A stretch of 64,000 bases of DNA from Salticus scenicus (GCA_963930645.1 OZ005652.1:315090652-315154651), one strand, 5' to 3'. Counted from the stretch's first letter, positions 9,991-22,295 are shown. Numbers and translations are program-made. The notes: generated by a model from the sequence alone, not told the origin.

Positions 9991-12965
9991 ATCTTTTACG
10001 GCAGCACTAAACTATGTTTGATATAAAAGTTTATTATTTATTAAGGGAACTATATTACGTCTGTTTATTCAATGAAATAGGTAACAATTCTTATGGTTTT
10101 TGATATATTTTTTACAGCTATGAAATTTTTAAATTGCGTTTTCTCAGTTTTCGTTTTATGACAAATTTATGATTTTCAAAATGCTAAAACTGCTTCACAT
10201 ATTTAAGAAGAGACTTAATTCTTTTAACGTTTAACAGAACGTACTTAAAAGAGTTAAGAATGATTTTGAAATTTATTGATTAGTCTTCGTGATAAAAAAT
10301 AGAAAGTGAATGTCTATGTAAAAATTTCAGGGAAAGAAGAAAAAAAAAAAAAAAAAAAAACAGATTTTTGTTATATTTTATTTTTAATATTTTTTATTTT
10401 AAAGATATTGCAAAACTCATACTTAATTCTTTTAAATAGGTTCTATTAAATATATATTTTAAAAAATTAAATCTTTTTTTTTTTTTTTTTTTTTTTTAAT
10501 ATCTATAAATTTTAGCATTTGAAGATCATGAATTCATGAAAAAAAAAAATTTAAACTGAGAAAACTCAATTTAAATATTTCGAATCTTGGGGGGAAAAAA
10601 GCATAAAAAACAATAAGAACTTTTGCCTGAATATATATTTCATTGAACAAGCCTAATGTAGTTCCATTTATAAATATTAAGTGGGAATATAAGATTTTAT
10701 CTGACACCTACAGCAGTACTGCTGTAAAAAGTACCACGTCTCCTTAAAAAAAAAGGATTACGTATAAAAAAATATACAATTCTCTGTTTTACAAGTATAT
10801 GATTATATGCAAAATTTTCTACCCCCCCCCCTGAAAAAAAAATAGAATTTGTATGAATATTACAGATAGATTTCCAATAGAGGTCAATATTATTAAAGCC
10901 TTTTATCAGCTTTCCGATTTTGTTTACTATAATGGTAAACCTGAACGTAAATGCTTTTGTATTTTCAAACTATGTCTATAATATTCAAAAATGAATATTT
11001 TTAACTGTTAATCTGCATACTCTTCTTAAACCATGTCTCTTATAGTCTCATCATTGCAAAATATTTCCAAAATGTACATTTTTATTTGAATTGTTAAAAT
11101 CGTTAACTTCGGTAATTTTAATACATCAAATACAAAATTAAGTGTATGTTTTAGAAATATTAAAAAAAAAAAAAAAAAAACACCCTTTAAGATGTCACAG
11201 AAAGTATAGTTAACAATATGCATTCTTTGAGGAGATAGTTTTTGAGATTGCGATAGCATTCCACAACCATAGGATTAGAATTTATGAAAGAAATCATAGA
11301 GCTGACTGATGAGGGGGGGGGGCTAAGTGACTATGCTCATATCATAAAAGAAACTCACAAGCTGTTAATCCCACGAGTTCGTATGCTTGATAAATTATTT
11401 GATTGCACTGTTTTTCAATTTTGGTTATAGTTTTTCTGTTCTGAGGTAAAAAAAAAAAAAAAAAAAAAAAAAACTGCACATGAAATTGAAAATATTATGC
11501 AATTAAAAAATGTTCCAAGAACCTGCTGCCATGGATTAACATTAGCTTGTCTCTTCATGAACGTAGCCTCTCAAATGTAACAATATGAGTAATCACCAAT
11601 AATATGATTACTAATCAAATTTTTAGAAAATTGATATTTAGAAATATTCTTTTCTAGCATTTTTAAACTTTCATTTACCACTAAAATTTAACAAAAATTT
11701 CTCATTTATTAAATAAGTCAAAACTTTAGTGGCAAGAAATAACTATATAAAAGGTGGCAATTATGTGGCAGCTATAGTTCATAACATTTGTATTTAGAAC
11801 CTAGAGTTACGTTTAGATGTATGACATTTTTTCATCAAATTAAGGCTTTCATCACGAAAATAAAACTTATTTATGCTTAATATAGCATTGATAAAAAAAA
11901 ATCTTCATATTTCAAATGCATAAACATACATAAACATTTGTTTAGTAGTTTGTCGTCTACAAAGATAGTTACCAATTCCTAGAGTTAACATGAGATACTA
12001 CTGTATTCAAGATATTTTTTTCTAACTTTTACTATAGTACTTTATAAAGTTATTCTTTTATTTGTGTAACTTTTTTTACTTCAGAGAGAATTTATATCAA
12101 ATAATACAGAAAATTCATAAATGGAGTTTTGAAGATTTTTATTTGTTAAAGAATATGTAATATTTTTACTTTCAAAATTTTGTTTGACTGAATCTTGAAT
12201 TAGGATTTATAAAAAAGCTTGCGAAATCTGGAAATTCAGATATGAAATCAATGCCATTATATTATTTAAGTATGAGAAAATATGAGACTGTAAAACTGAA
12301 CATGAAATTATTCAGAATAAAACAGGAACAAAATATATTTAAAAAATAAAATTTTAATATTTCTAATGGGATATAAGACTCTTTGCAAAAAGATTCCCCC
12401 TCCTCCATTTTTAATTCAACATGATTTTTTTTAATTTTCTTTCTACACACCTAAAACTTTTGTGAGTGAACTTATTCCTAGAAAAACTTTTGTTTAGGGG
12501 AATTCAAAAGCATAGGGAAAGAATCTTAAAATTAAAAAAGTTTCTAAACAACATATATATATACATTAAGAAGAAGAAAAAATACTTTTGAATATTTTAT
12601 CAAGAACTCATCCAATATAACAAAAGAAAATATTTACAACATATTTATTTATTAAGCATACTATTTTCAATTATTTACTACGCATACATAATTAGAGATT
12701 AAATTATAAACTCCACATTGATTTATATTAGCTTCATTTGACATTAAGTTTTTGCACTTGGCATTTATATTCGATCTTCTGGTTCTTTTGGGTGATTTCG
12801 ATCTTTTTTCTTGTTTAATACACAAGCATGCCCTATTAAAAAATATATAAACATTATATAATACATACTATTTATTAATAGACGATGCTACTCTACTACT
12901 TACATTCTAATAAATATTGCAGATACTAAATAAAAATACAAACAGAATTTCAGTTGTGTCTCATT
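9991..12965. other. AT-rich non-coding DNA with homopolymers
   Basis: Poly(A) tracts near 10340, 11161 and 11450, a poly(T) tract near 10474 and a C10 run near 10823 are the only clear structure. The short ORFs show no domain. There is a small palindrome (TACAGCAGTACTGCTGTA) near 10709. Confidence 0.5.
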
Positions 12966-12990
12966 AAAAAAAAAAAAAAAAAAAAAAAAA
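12966..12990. repeat. poly(A) tract
   Basis: About 25 consecutive A, with no adjacent retroelement body recognised. Confidence 0.9.
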
Positions 12991-13215
12991 CATAACTATT
13001 AATTTATTAAACACCACACTTTGAAACTTCATTTAGATTCAAACAAATTTATTGAAAATTCATAAGATTAAATTTTGCACAATCCTAAACCACTAATATG
13101 AACTTTTTGCTCTTCAGTTTGTTTCTTTCAGTAGAAAGCTTATGAAAAATTCAAACGAGGAGGAGATACTGTAATTAAGGCATTTACAGAAGAACAAGTT
13201 GAGAATAGAAATTAA

Positions 13216-13632
13216 CCCGATCAGGTTATCGTATGTTTCGGCATCTTGTCAGTTTATCATAGGTTGCTGAAGAACCCGGGCAATGTTAGAACACGTAAAT
13301 TGTAATGAAAGAAAATGTGATAAAATTCTTGAATACTTCTAATTTAAGGGCAGACAATGAATATTGCAAAATAAATTTTAACAAATATTTCATATTTTAT
13401 CAGAAATACACTCGTTTCTATAAAATTCAGGCATCTACTAAAAATTTATAACTTTTGAACAAATTGAGATATTTGAAAAATTCAAATTGCATAATAAAGT
13501 TTAAGAATGGTATTTTTACGAAAAAAGTCATGGACACGGTAGATAGGTATTTCTTTTATACGTGGATTCTGACGGATGAAAAATAAGAAAAATAGCTCGG
13601 GTATCCAATGACCCACTATAACCTGATCGGGG
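13216..13632. mobile_element. piggyBac-like MITE in TTAA
   Basis: The element is bounded by TTAA on both sides (13212-13215 and 13633-13636), the canonical piggyBac target. The left end is CCCGATCAGGTTAT; the reverse complement of the right end is CCCCGATCAGGTTAT. Termini starting CCC next to TTAA are the piggyBac signature. The 417-bp interior has no transposase, so it is inferred to be non-autonomous. It may have been mobilised by a related autonomous copy elsewhere. Confidence 0.82.
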
Positions 13633-13928
13633 TTAATATTATTAAATGTACAGGAATCTTAACAAAATATAACTCTAATTAAAAAAGAAAATCACAGTTA
13701 AACGACGCTATTTATTGATCATTATATGTAGAAACAATACTTCTTCAAATACTGCTAGCATCAAGGCTTAATTTCTAATTATAAAACATTAAAGTCTAAC
13801 TACCACAGCGTATGTATCCTTCTAAATATTTGTATCATATTTTTTACAGATTTTTTTTTTTTTTTTTTTTAGCAGAAACACACTTTTTAAAATATGTAAT
13901 TAAAATGAATGAAAAGTTATTAAGTAAG

Positions 13929-14175
13929 GTTGGTTGGTTGGTTGGCTGTAGGATTTAAGGCCGATTGACTCCGTATGTGTCCTAGGCATACAAGGGGAAT
14001 GCCGTCCATGGGGGGGGTCTTTCTAAGGGGGTCCTAGCTCAAATTTACGCGAGTTTCGGGGGGAAACCATGGAAAACTCCGAACGGCTAGGTCGATGAGT
14101 TCGAACTGGGATCGAACCCGGCACCTCCCATCTACCGGCTTTCAGCGCAGAACCGATCGGCCGCTGGTGGGCATA
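13929..14175 (-). mobile_element. tRNA-derived SINE, full length
   Basis: On the minus strand the head resembles a tRNA: an A-box-like GCCGATCGGTTC (complement of about 14151-14163) is followed by a B box GGTTCGATCCC (complement of 14108-14118). The body then runs to a (CCAA)n 3' tail, seen as GGTT repeats at 13929-13945. Imperfect 10-bp target duplications flank it: ATTAAGTAAG at 13919-13928 and ATTAAGCGAG at 14176-14185. A sister copy sits inside the Copia element at 38934-39164, and a headless copy lies at 34956-35085. SINEs are transcribed by Pol III and moved by LINE machinery. Confidence 0.85.
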
Positions 14176-14986
14176 ATTAAGCGAGGAAAAGTTGAAAAAA
14201 TCTGAAAATGATTTTTTTTTCCTTATCAGAAAATCCTAAAACAAGCAGACGAAACACATACTATAAGCTACATAAACACATCGTTGAGTATTTTAACTTT
14301 TAAAACTATATTTTCGGCTACAGCAACGGGTACTAGAGAGCGTATACTTACACGTGTATAACGCAGTATTTATAAACATTAAGATGAACTTTATAAGTTT
14401 TGTTGGGTTTAATTTTTTTTTTATATATTTATTTTAATTTATTACTCGAACTAGACTGGGCCTGGCTCAATTTCTGGGAGATGGGGGGGGGGGTCACAAA
14501 ATTTTACTTATAGTTAAAAATATCTTATCTAAGTAACACAGGTTTTTTTTTTTTTTTTAATACATTGGAACAAATTTTGCCGCTTAGTGTCATTTCTCAG
14601 TGGAAAGATATTTCTATTTAAGTTTTCGTGCATGGAATACAGATTTCAGTCTTTTTAATTTTAGTTGGGGTAAAAAATTAAATGTTTGTTTTAATAAAAA
14701 AAAAAAACTCTTTTTCTATCTGTTATTAAAAATTGCCGTGCTCCTTTGCTATAGTTTCATATCATACTTAGAAAATGGTTTATTAGATTTAAAAATACAA
14801 AAACTGGGATTAGCATGACACAAAGTTCTTATAAAAAATATGCGTTTCGCAAATAACTTTAAGCGAAATTTTCTTTTTCAGAATTAATGAAACTGACACT
14901 TTCCCGTGAAATTCGATGGGTTTATTTTTCGATTTTGGTTGACTAACTCAAGTTGTCAGAAGGAGACAAAAAATAAATAAACAAAT

Positions 14987-15400
14987 AACAAAAAAAAAAA
15001 AAAGAAAGAAAGAAAGGAAAAAAGGAAAAAAAAAAAATAATGCTCAGCTTTTGGACTAGCCAAACAAATTTTTCTTAGTCAATTGACAAAATAGAAATAA
15101 TTTATTTTTATTCTCTCATCTGACTAACCGGTCAAATTTGAGGAAAATGAAAACTGTACCTGGGAAGTTAGTCATCTGACAAGTTTTAGAGCCAAAACGA
15201 ATCATCAGACGAAGCACATTAAAGATACATGGTAAAATAAAACGACTTTTGTGTCTCATGACTAAATGGGATTGTCAGGTAGTGTTGTGAATGTTTAAAA
15301 TTTTGCGTAATTTTGTGCAAATTTGTCAATGTACTTGACAAACGTTTAGTGTCACAAAGATGGCACGTCTCTTGACAAGTTTCGATTTTTCATTTTTCTG
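14987..15400. repeat. A/AG low-complexity tract and GACTA repeats
   Basis: An A-rich AAAG tract (14987-15036) is followed by CTCAGCTTTTGGACTAGCC and several TAGTCA/CTGACTA motifs that echo 8545-9120. The stretch ends near 15400 with ATTTTTCTGTGTG, the reverse complement of CACACAGAAAAAT at 8538-8550. Confidence 0.6.
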
Positions 15401-15817
15401 TGTGTTGTTAATCTTGAAGGAAGAGAAACCAAACTGGTGACTATAAGGTCAATACTCTGGTCTTCAATCAATAGATACAAAGTGCGAGAATCAGTTCGAG
15501 CGTGGATATAAAAGGTGGTCTAGAAACTGTTATATACAATAGATCTCAGGTCTTATTTGTTCTAATGTGCAAAACTCAGCCGTAGAGCAAACATATAAAT
15601 GATATTTAAAGGAAGTGAAAAGATCATTTTATTTTCTTTAATAACGATATATTTTATTTATGAAATAAACAGTTTAATAATATCAATCATTACAAATGTA
15701 ACATTTAAAGCGAAAAAAATTAATAATAATCATAATTATCAAGCAGATAAAAAACAGTTCTCAAAAAAGCAGCCTAAAGAATGCTAAACAGCGGTGTTTA
15801 GCTTTTTCTACGGTGTA

Positions 15818-17115
15818 CAGTCATTTGCAAAAGTTTAAGACACAGTAGCTGATTTTCAGTATTTTAACACATTGCATCATTTGCGCAGATTTTTGCGTCA
15901 TCGCATGTACTAATTGTATCAGACACATTCTACTGCTATGAATAAAGGTTGTCGGTACGTTTATAGCCAAATGTTTACTGGATTTTGTGGCAGACAGCGC
16001 TGTTCTGTCATTATTGTAATGGGTAAAAAACCTTAACTTACTGTTACAAAAAAGTCAGAAATATTGACCCTGCATAAAATTGGATTTTGTAAACGTCAAA
16101 TAAGTTCGAAGGTAAATGTAAGCAAGACAGCTGTGCATCAAGCTATTCGTAAATTTAAAATTTCGGGAAAATGTGTGCACCTTAAGAGAAGCGGTCGCCC
16201 TAAAAAAACGAGTTTACAGGATGATCATGTGATAAGAAAAATGGCCGTACGAGATCCAAGAACCTCCTACAATACGATTAGACATTCTCTGGCTGCAAAA
16301 GGCATCAACGTCAGTTTAAGTACTATTTCAAGACATTTGGCAAAGAATTTGGTTTATCATCCCATAAATCTGCAAGGAAACCTCGACTTACTCGAATACA
16401 GCAGGGGAGGGTCTTATTTTCGGATGTGTCAAGTGTTAAGCAATTTTCTGCACGTGCTACAAGTGTTCACCGCCCAAGTGAAAAACGATATGATGACAGA
16501 TATACGATTCAAACTATGAAACATCTTCCAAGCTAAATGATATGGGGTGTAATATCTGTGCCTGGCACTGCTAGTCTGTATTTTGTGCCACCTAAAACCG
16601 CTATGAACGGAAAGCGGTACCTCAATTTGTGACGTGAGAGTTGAAGCTTCACATGTGTGTTCATAAATGTTCAATTTTAATGCATGATGGGTCTCCGTGT
16701 CACAGTTCGAAGATTGTCAAGAAATATCTGAGAGCACAGTATATCAAAGTGATTTATTGGCTAGGCAGCAGCCCAGTTTGGAATCCAATAGAGAATCTGT
16801 GGTGTATTGTGAAAAATACATTTACCGAAAAGCAACCATTCACTGCTACGTCACTTATTGAAGCAATAAAGCATGTCTGGTGCACAGACATTTTCAAAGC
16901 TTACTTACTGCAAGCCTCTTATTTATAGCATGCCTAAGAGGACTGCACAAGTTATTAAAAACAAAGGAGGTCCTACAAAATACTGACTTTAATAAAAGTA
17001 AATAACCATGCGCAGTCTATTTTATTCTTTTATAAGTAAAATGCCTATGTTATTTTTGCGGAATTCCACTAAATCTGATTTTTTACGGGTGGTTTTAAAC
17101 TTTTGCGAATGACTG
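15818..17115 (+). mobile_element. Tc1-like element with TA target duplication
   Basis: The left terminus CAGTCATTTGCAAAAGTTTA matches the reverse complement of the right terminus, CAGTCATTCGCAAAAGTTTA (complement of 17096-17115). TA flanks both sides (15816-15817 and 17116-17117). The 1298-bp length and the single transposase inside fit a complete Tc1-type element. Confidence 0.92.
16019..16986 (+). pseudogene. Tc1-like transposase, near full length but broken
   Basis: Reading starts at MGKKP, meets an in-frame TAA, then continues LTVTKKSEILTLHKIGFCKR. The paired HTH (about 16064-16330) includes the SGRPKKTS hinge between its halves. A frameshift near 16340 leads into HKPARKPRL and a SDVSSVKQFSARA block, where the usual SDES has become SDVS, so the second catalytic region is altered. 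The last catalytic part reads MHDGSPCHSS...NPIENLW, with 34 residues between Asp and Glu. The end PKRTAQVIKNKGG...stop matches the family's C-terminus. Several further stops (near 16535 and 16630) confirm a dead copy. All three DDE regions can still be located. Confidence 0.93.
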
Positions 17116-17676
17116 TAGGAAAAAGTTTACCTTGCAATACAATTTGTTTTAGATATACGAGTAATCCAAAAGTCACAGAACAAATAAAAATTATATTAAA
17201 TTAAAAATATATATATTGGCAACAGAACTATGTGGTTTTCTCTAAAATACACAGAAGTGCATGCGATTTTTTAAACCCTTAAATACACAATGACGTAGAT
17301 CTACTTCGCATGCTTAAAATCTCATATCTCTTTATGTAGCAAACTCTGCACAGCGTTATTTTTTTTCTTTTTCTTTAACTTTATCAAAACTATTTAATCG
17401 GTTCCGAACGCAACTAGAATCTTTGACAGTTTATTTCTTTGTCTGTGACAATTTCCAATGTTGGCGCGCTATCTGTGTACAGTTTCATTTCGAAGCAGGT
17501 GATGCGAATTACGATTACTTATGTAAAACGTAATAAAAACATACAGGAAGAATTGTTTTGGATATAAACGAGGTAAACGTAATGGATAATATTTATATTT
17601 TTGCATATACGGAAAACTTTTTTTTTTTTTTTTTTTTTTTGATGATGTAAAAATCTATCACTATGTTTTTCAAAAG

Positions 17677-17722
17677 AAATATTATTATTATTTTTTAATT
17701 ATTATTATTATTATTATTATTT
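17677..17722. repeat. (ATT)n microsatellite
   Basis: A trinucleotide ATT run interrupted once by a T-rich stretch. Confidence 0.9.
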
Positions 17723-19227
17723 TGAATTTTTGTTATTAAGTATGCCGATTTCCCAGTTGGTTTCAAATTATTTTTATTAAAAATAAAAATTTATTCATTT
17801 AAGGGTTAATTAACAAAATATTTATTACTAAATTAGTTTAATTTTTCTCAATCAGGTAGCAATCCAATTTTTTCTGGGGTAATAAGAAAATTCTAAAATT
17901 TTTTATATGTCTTATTTATGCTATGAATAGCTCTTTCTTAAAAATAGCATAGCGTGATACTTTCATACATACATATATATATTATACAGATACAGCAATA
18001 AGTAAATAAACTTGTGATTTCAAAAAGTTCGAAACAATGATGGGCTATTACATTAAAAATTTTAACTTTTGTTAGACGAAAACTTCTGTAGCTAGAGTTT
18101 TACATACTACTTAAATATATTTTATATCTAGGTTTGGTGCTTTTAGGGCTTCCTTGCTTTCCTTTATGTATGTGAAAAAAATCCGCTGTAAGTAGATTAT
18201 GACATTCCCTAAATTTCATGACTACATGAAAAAACAATTTTCATGCAGCACTTTCAGAAATGATTAGTTTAACACGGCATAGTTTGCTTTTTAAAACGCC
18301 TTAAAATAAAAACAAATAGGTATCACTTATCATTTGAATATCTGTGAAGATTATTATTAAAAATTACTGTATTGGAAATACATTTATAATGTTCATTTAA
18401 AACTATGTTCTTCAAAATCTTTCAAAAAATTCCGCAATCTAACCCAAAGTTTTCTTAGTTTCATTATCCGATTTTTAATTTATGCATTATCTATATAATA
18501 AAGGCATCATTCAGCAGTATTTTTATGCACTTTAGAAATTAATATGAATAGTTAAAAATATATTTGTTCAAAGTTAATGCATAAACTGTATAATGTTGGT
18601 GAATGTGATTAAAATTCAAATTTAAAGCAATTATATGTTTTAAAACGTTCAATAACTATTTTCTTTAACATGCAGTGTTTTTAATTCTGAATATTTCAAT
18701 ACTTCATAAACATATTTATACAAATATTAACATTAAAGACCGATGTGAATAAATATATCACTTTCTTGTTAAAGTACACAAAGGATGAAATGCATGAGAA
18801 AACAAGATGAAAGGTTGTTTTTAAAATATAAGTGAAACGTTACCCAACAGTGAAAGGTAAAATTTTGCGATATCAAAATCTTAGTCGCAAATACTTTTTC
18901 GTTTATTTTAACATTTTTCTAGAAAATACATTAAAACATTTTTATGAAAAATACTAAATATGTAAAATTCTAGTTTCAACATGTTATATAATTTTATCTT
19001 TAAAAGCTGACTTTGAATGATTCTGCAAATAATTTCTTTTCATTGAAGGAACATGATTATTTTTTTCTGAAGGTCGAATTTCTTATTCCGCATGATAGAT
19101 ATCTGATGTCAAATCTCAAGTACTATAAATATAAGTTTGAGTTTGAAAATATGTAAAATCTATTTGAACTATTTTCGATTGCCTATTTATAAAACCTAAA
19201 AGAAAGTGTCAACGTAATTAAAAAAAA

Positions 19228-19249
19228 AAAGAGAGAGAGAGAGAGAGAA
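19228..19249. repeat. (GA)n microsatellite
   Basis: GAGAGA dinucleotide run following poly(A). Confidence 0.9.
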
Positions 19250-20029
19250 AATAAAGAAAAAAAAGCTACTTTCTTGGGAATTATTCTTAACAGTGTGTGC
19301 TATTTTATTCTCTACACTAAAATGACAATTTTTATATATTTTGCAAACAAATGCTCCTAAAGGTTCAAAATAGGTTCAAATAGGGTTAAACTGGCTTTGC
19401 CATAAATCAATTTTGACTTTATTTTGTACCGTTCATATTATACTTACTTTTAGGAAATTATTATCACATATTATTTTAAACAACTAATTTAGTTCCAAAA
19501 TAATATAATGTTTGATTTTATAATAAAAGATATAATTTATTATAAAATCGAACAGAATAATGTGAACTTCAACTTAAATTTAGTTGATTTATTTACTTAA
19601 TTAAATAGAATTTTCCTTTATTTTAAGCAAAATGAAAATCCTATTTCTGACAATATTAATTTATTCAATAAAAATAAATCATTCGTTTTTTAATTTATCG
19701 TAACTTACATATTGAGACTTAGATAAATTGTAGATTGTAGTTTTTTCTCCTTATCTAAAGAACACAGAAATGCATTTCGATTTGTTCTGTTTGTAACCAT
19801 TATTTTTTCCTATTTGTAAAGAAATAAATTAACACACATAAATATTTTTAAAGGGTCTTTATATTTAGTTAAAATATCCATATTTATATATGTATCGCAC
19901 ACTACTATACAATAGCATCTTCAGGTATAAAAGTCTATAGAAACCAGGAATATTTATATACATGAAAGTCTATGTTAAGGTTGAAGGTTAAATTTTACGT
20001 CCGAGAAGGAATAAATAACATTCACAGGT

Positions 20030-20436
20030 TGGCAACAAAGTTTGTTTAAAACTGGAATACATATGGGAAGAAAGAATTTCCAACTTGGGAAATATTCACT
20101 TCCGAGGAAAAACTCGGGATAAATTCGAAAGACAACACTTGGAACCCAGCAAGATCTTGAAGAGAACGAAATAGGATCTTGAAAAACAAAAGTTGGGGAA
20201 AACTGTGAATGGATCACAATGGGAATGTCAGGAGCTGAACTTGTTGCAGCATTCGCAGTAATAGTCGTTCGGAAAACTTTGGTTTAATAAACTGGAGTTT
20301 AGAACTCAGGAGGATCTTGTAGAGATCTTTTCATTAAAGAAGATCTTGAAAGATGAAAATTGAAAAGTACTATGAATGGACAACAACGGATATATCAGGA
20401 TCTGATCTTGATATAGTATTTGTAATAACAATCTAT
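20030..20436 (+). repeat. Degenerate tandem duplication, about 185-bp period
   Basis: The segment around 20175-20255 (ACTGTGAATGGATCACAATGG...ATGTCAGGAGCTGAACTTG) is repeated at about 20368-20436 (ACTATGAATGGACAACAACGG...ATATCAGGATCTGATCTTG). The upstream AGGATCTTGA-type blocks are repeated with it. No coding frame is conserved between copies that I can see, so this is probably a non-coding duplication. Confidence 0.7.
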
Positions 20437-21049
20437 AGATACAATATATATATATTATATATGCAAGAAGAGCTTTAAATATTAGGTTTAAGTAGAAAAT
20501 ACCAAATTGTTGGTAGAACGGTGGAGGATTTATCCTTAGTTATATTGACTGGTTCAGAGAAAAATAATTCAGAAATAATCAACGGTGCAGAAATGACGTA
20601 TGACATGACCCAGGTAAGTATAGCACCAAGATTTCTATTAAAATAGTCAACGAGAGTCAATATAATTTCACATTGTAAATATGTGTTAGATTCCTTTAGG
20701 TTTCAAGAAAACAGATATGGTGACTGTTAGGTCAAAATTATAAGCTTTTTATATGAGTGATAAGCCAAGATTACTTACCCCACTTCATCTTACTATGTAT
20801 AAAATATTAATATCGCGTACTATAGAGTGCATTTATAGATAACTATATTTTTATTTTTATTACAATAGTTATTATTATGCTTTTCTTTACTATATTTATC
20901 TAAAAATTCATTTGCATTAAAAAAAATCTGATGTGGGCACCACATGACTTCCTTATACACTTTTACAAATATACATAATGTTAAAAATTATTGTCACTGG
21001 ACCCGAAACAGTTGGCTAAAAATATTTTTAAAAAATGCATGCATACGTA

Positions 21050-21071
21050 AAAAAAAAAAAAAAAAAAAAAA
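21050..21071. repeat. poly(A) tract
   Basis: About 22 A precede (AAAT)n and the minisatellite at 21085. Confidence 0.9.
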
Positions 21072-21084
21072 TAAATAAATAAAA

Positions 21085-21530
21085 TAAAATTGTGCCTTGA
21101 GGGGACTCATGTTAAAGTTGTGCCTTGGGGGGGGGGTCTCATGTCAAAGTTGTGCCTTGGGGGGACTCATGTCAACGTTGTACCTTGGGGGGACTAATGC
21201 CAAAGTTGTACCTTGGGGGGGGACTCATGTCAAAGTTGTGCCTTGGGGGACTCATGTCAAAGATTTACCTTGGAGGGACTCGTGTCAAAGTTGTGCCTTG
21301 GGGGGACTCATGTCAAAGTTGTGCCTGGGGGGGACTCATGTCAAAGTTGTGCCTTGGGGGGACTCATGTCAAAGTTGTGCCTTTTGGGGACTCATGTCAA
21401 AGTTGTACCTTGGGGGGGACTCGTGTCAAAGCTGTGCCTTGGGGGACTAATGTCAAAGTTATGCCTGGGGGGGACTCATGTCAAAGTTTTGCCTTGGGGG
21501 GGGACTCATGTCATAGTTGTGCCTTGGGGA
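21085..21530 (+). repeat. 28-bp minisatellite, 15 units
   Basis: Fifteen consecutive units of 27-32 bp with consensus GACTCATGTCAAAGTTGTGC followed by CTTGGGGG. Most length variation is in the G run (three to nine or more). Because the unit is about 28 bp (one more than a multiple of three) and lacks stops, all three plus-strand frames stay open and give cysteine-rich pseudo-proteins. These should not be annotated as genes. The G runs could form G-quadruplexes. Confidence 0.95.
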
Positions 21531-21533
21531 AGT

Positions 21534-21769
21534 TTTAAATGTCTAGCTGGTCGGGAAGTTAGTTAAAAATCGATTGCAAGATTTGTACTGGTAACGCTGC
21601 CGAAGGCAGCAGGAACCCTACACAATTGGCTAAAAGTATTAAAAAATGCATTTTCACCGTGTTCTGATCTAGTCTGAAAGTTTCAAATGTCTAGCTAGTC
21701 GGGAAGTTAGTTAAATAATTTTTCTGTTGAATCGCATAAACGCTGCTGAAGGCAACAGGTATCGGAAAC
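21534..21769 (+). repeat. Roughly 140-bp satellite, left block
   Basis: Units carry TTTCAAATGTCTAGCTAGTC, GGGAAGTTAGTTAAA and AACGCTGCCGAAGGCAGCAG motifs. About 1.5 units lie here, and the block ends at ATCGGAAAC (21761-21769), which is repeated at 26229-26237 on the far side of the fold-back element. Confidence 0.85.
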
Positions 21770-21988
21770 GGTTTACGGAAATTTCGCCCCCAGCATCTCG
21801 CCCCCGGCATTTCGCCCCCAGCATTTCGCCTCCGGGAAATCTCGCACCCCGGAAATTTCGCCCCCGAACAGTGAATTTCGGAAATTTCGCCCCCAGCGTC
21901 CTCGCCCCCGAGTTGTGGAAAATATATATGTAATGACAAATGAAAATATAAATATACATGTAGTAATTTTCGATATACATCTGTTTAA
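21770..21988 (+). repeat. Left inverted terminus, G/C-rich array
   Basis: Units of about 15-17 bp read TTTCGCCCCCAGCA, CTCGCCCCCGGCA and similar, ending with CTCGCCCCCGAGTTG, then an AT-rich tail. The order of unit variants (AGCA, GGCA, AGCA, CCGGGAAAT) is the same as in the right terminus read on the opposite strand, so the arrays are copies and not independently formed. Confidence 0.88.
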
Positions 21989-22261
21989 TTCACACTATTT
22001 TCCCTTTTAATTTCAATATAAAACATATAAATTGAAATAAGGTTTTCTAATGTAAAAATTAATCAATTAATTATTTTTTTTATCGCTGATAATTAAAAGA
22101 AAGTTTAAATGTACAGTAATATTATTTATTTATTTATTAAATTTTTAGTGCACACATAATAATTTTATTAATTTATGAAATATTATTTTCTTTGCTTTAT
22201 TTATTAATCAATTTGATCATTATTGATAAATAAGAAAACAAGATTACAGAAGCTAGAAATT

Positions 22262-22295
22262 TTCATTACCCTACTACTGTAGGGTAATGAACTTT
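22262..22295. repeat. Hairpin TTACCCTA...TAGGGTAA
   Basis: The palindrome ATTACCCTACTACTGTAGGGTAAT is found about 290 bp before a repeat block whose inverted copy at 32045-32755 also ends at a TTACC/GGTAA hairpin. Confidence 0.7.

Larger units (their letters stand above)
17117..19970. other. AT-rich non-coding DNA
   Basis: No coding sequence recognised. It contains an ATT microsatellite at 17677-17722, poly(T) at 17619-17640, a (GA)n tract at 19228-19249 and a small perfect-type palindrome near 19509-19554 (GATTTTATAATAA against TTATTATAAAATC). Confidence 0.5.

Noticed and set aside
21097..21566. Three overlapping open frames giving Cys/Gly-rich repetitive proteins
   Set aside because: They are a by-product of the 28-bp minisatellite, whose period shifts frame each unit and which lacks stops; none has a start context or domain.
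21691..21980. Short ORFs on both strands over the CGCCCCC array (GGEMPGAR-like text)
   Set aside because: Repetitive translation of the terminal array of the fold-back element; the same text appears inverted at 26028-26282.
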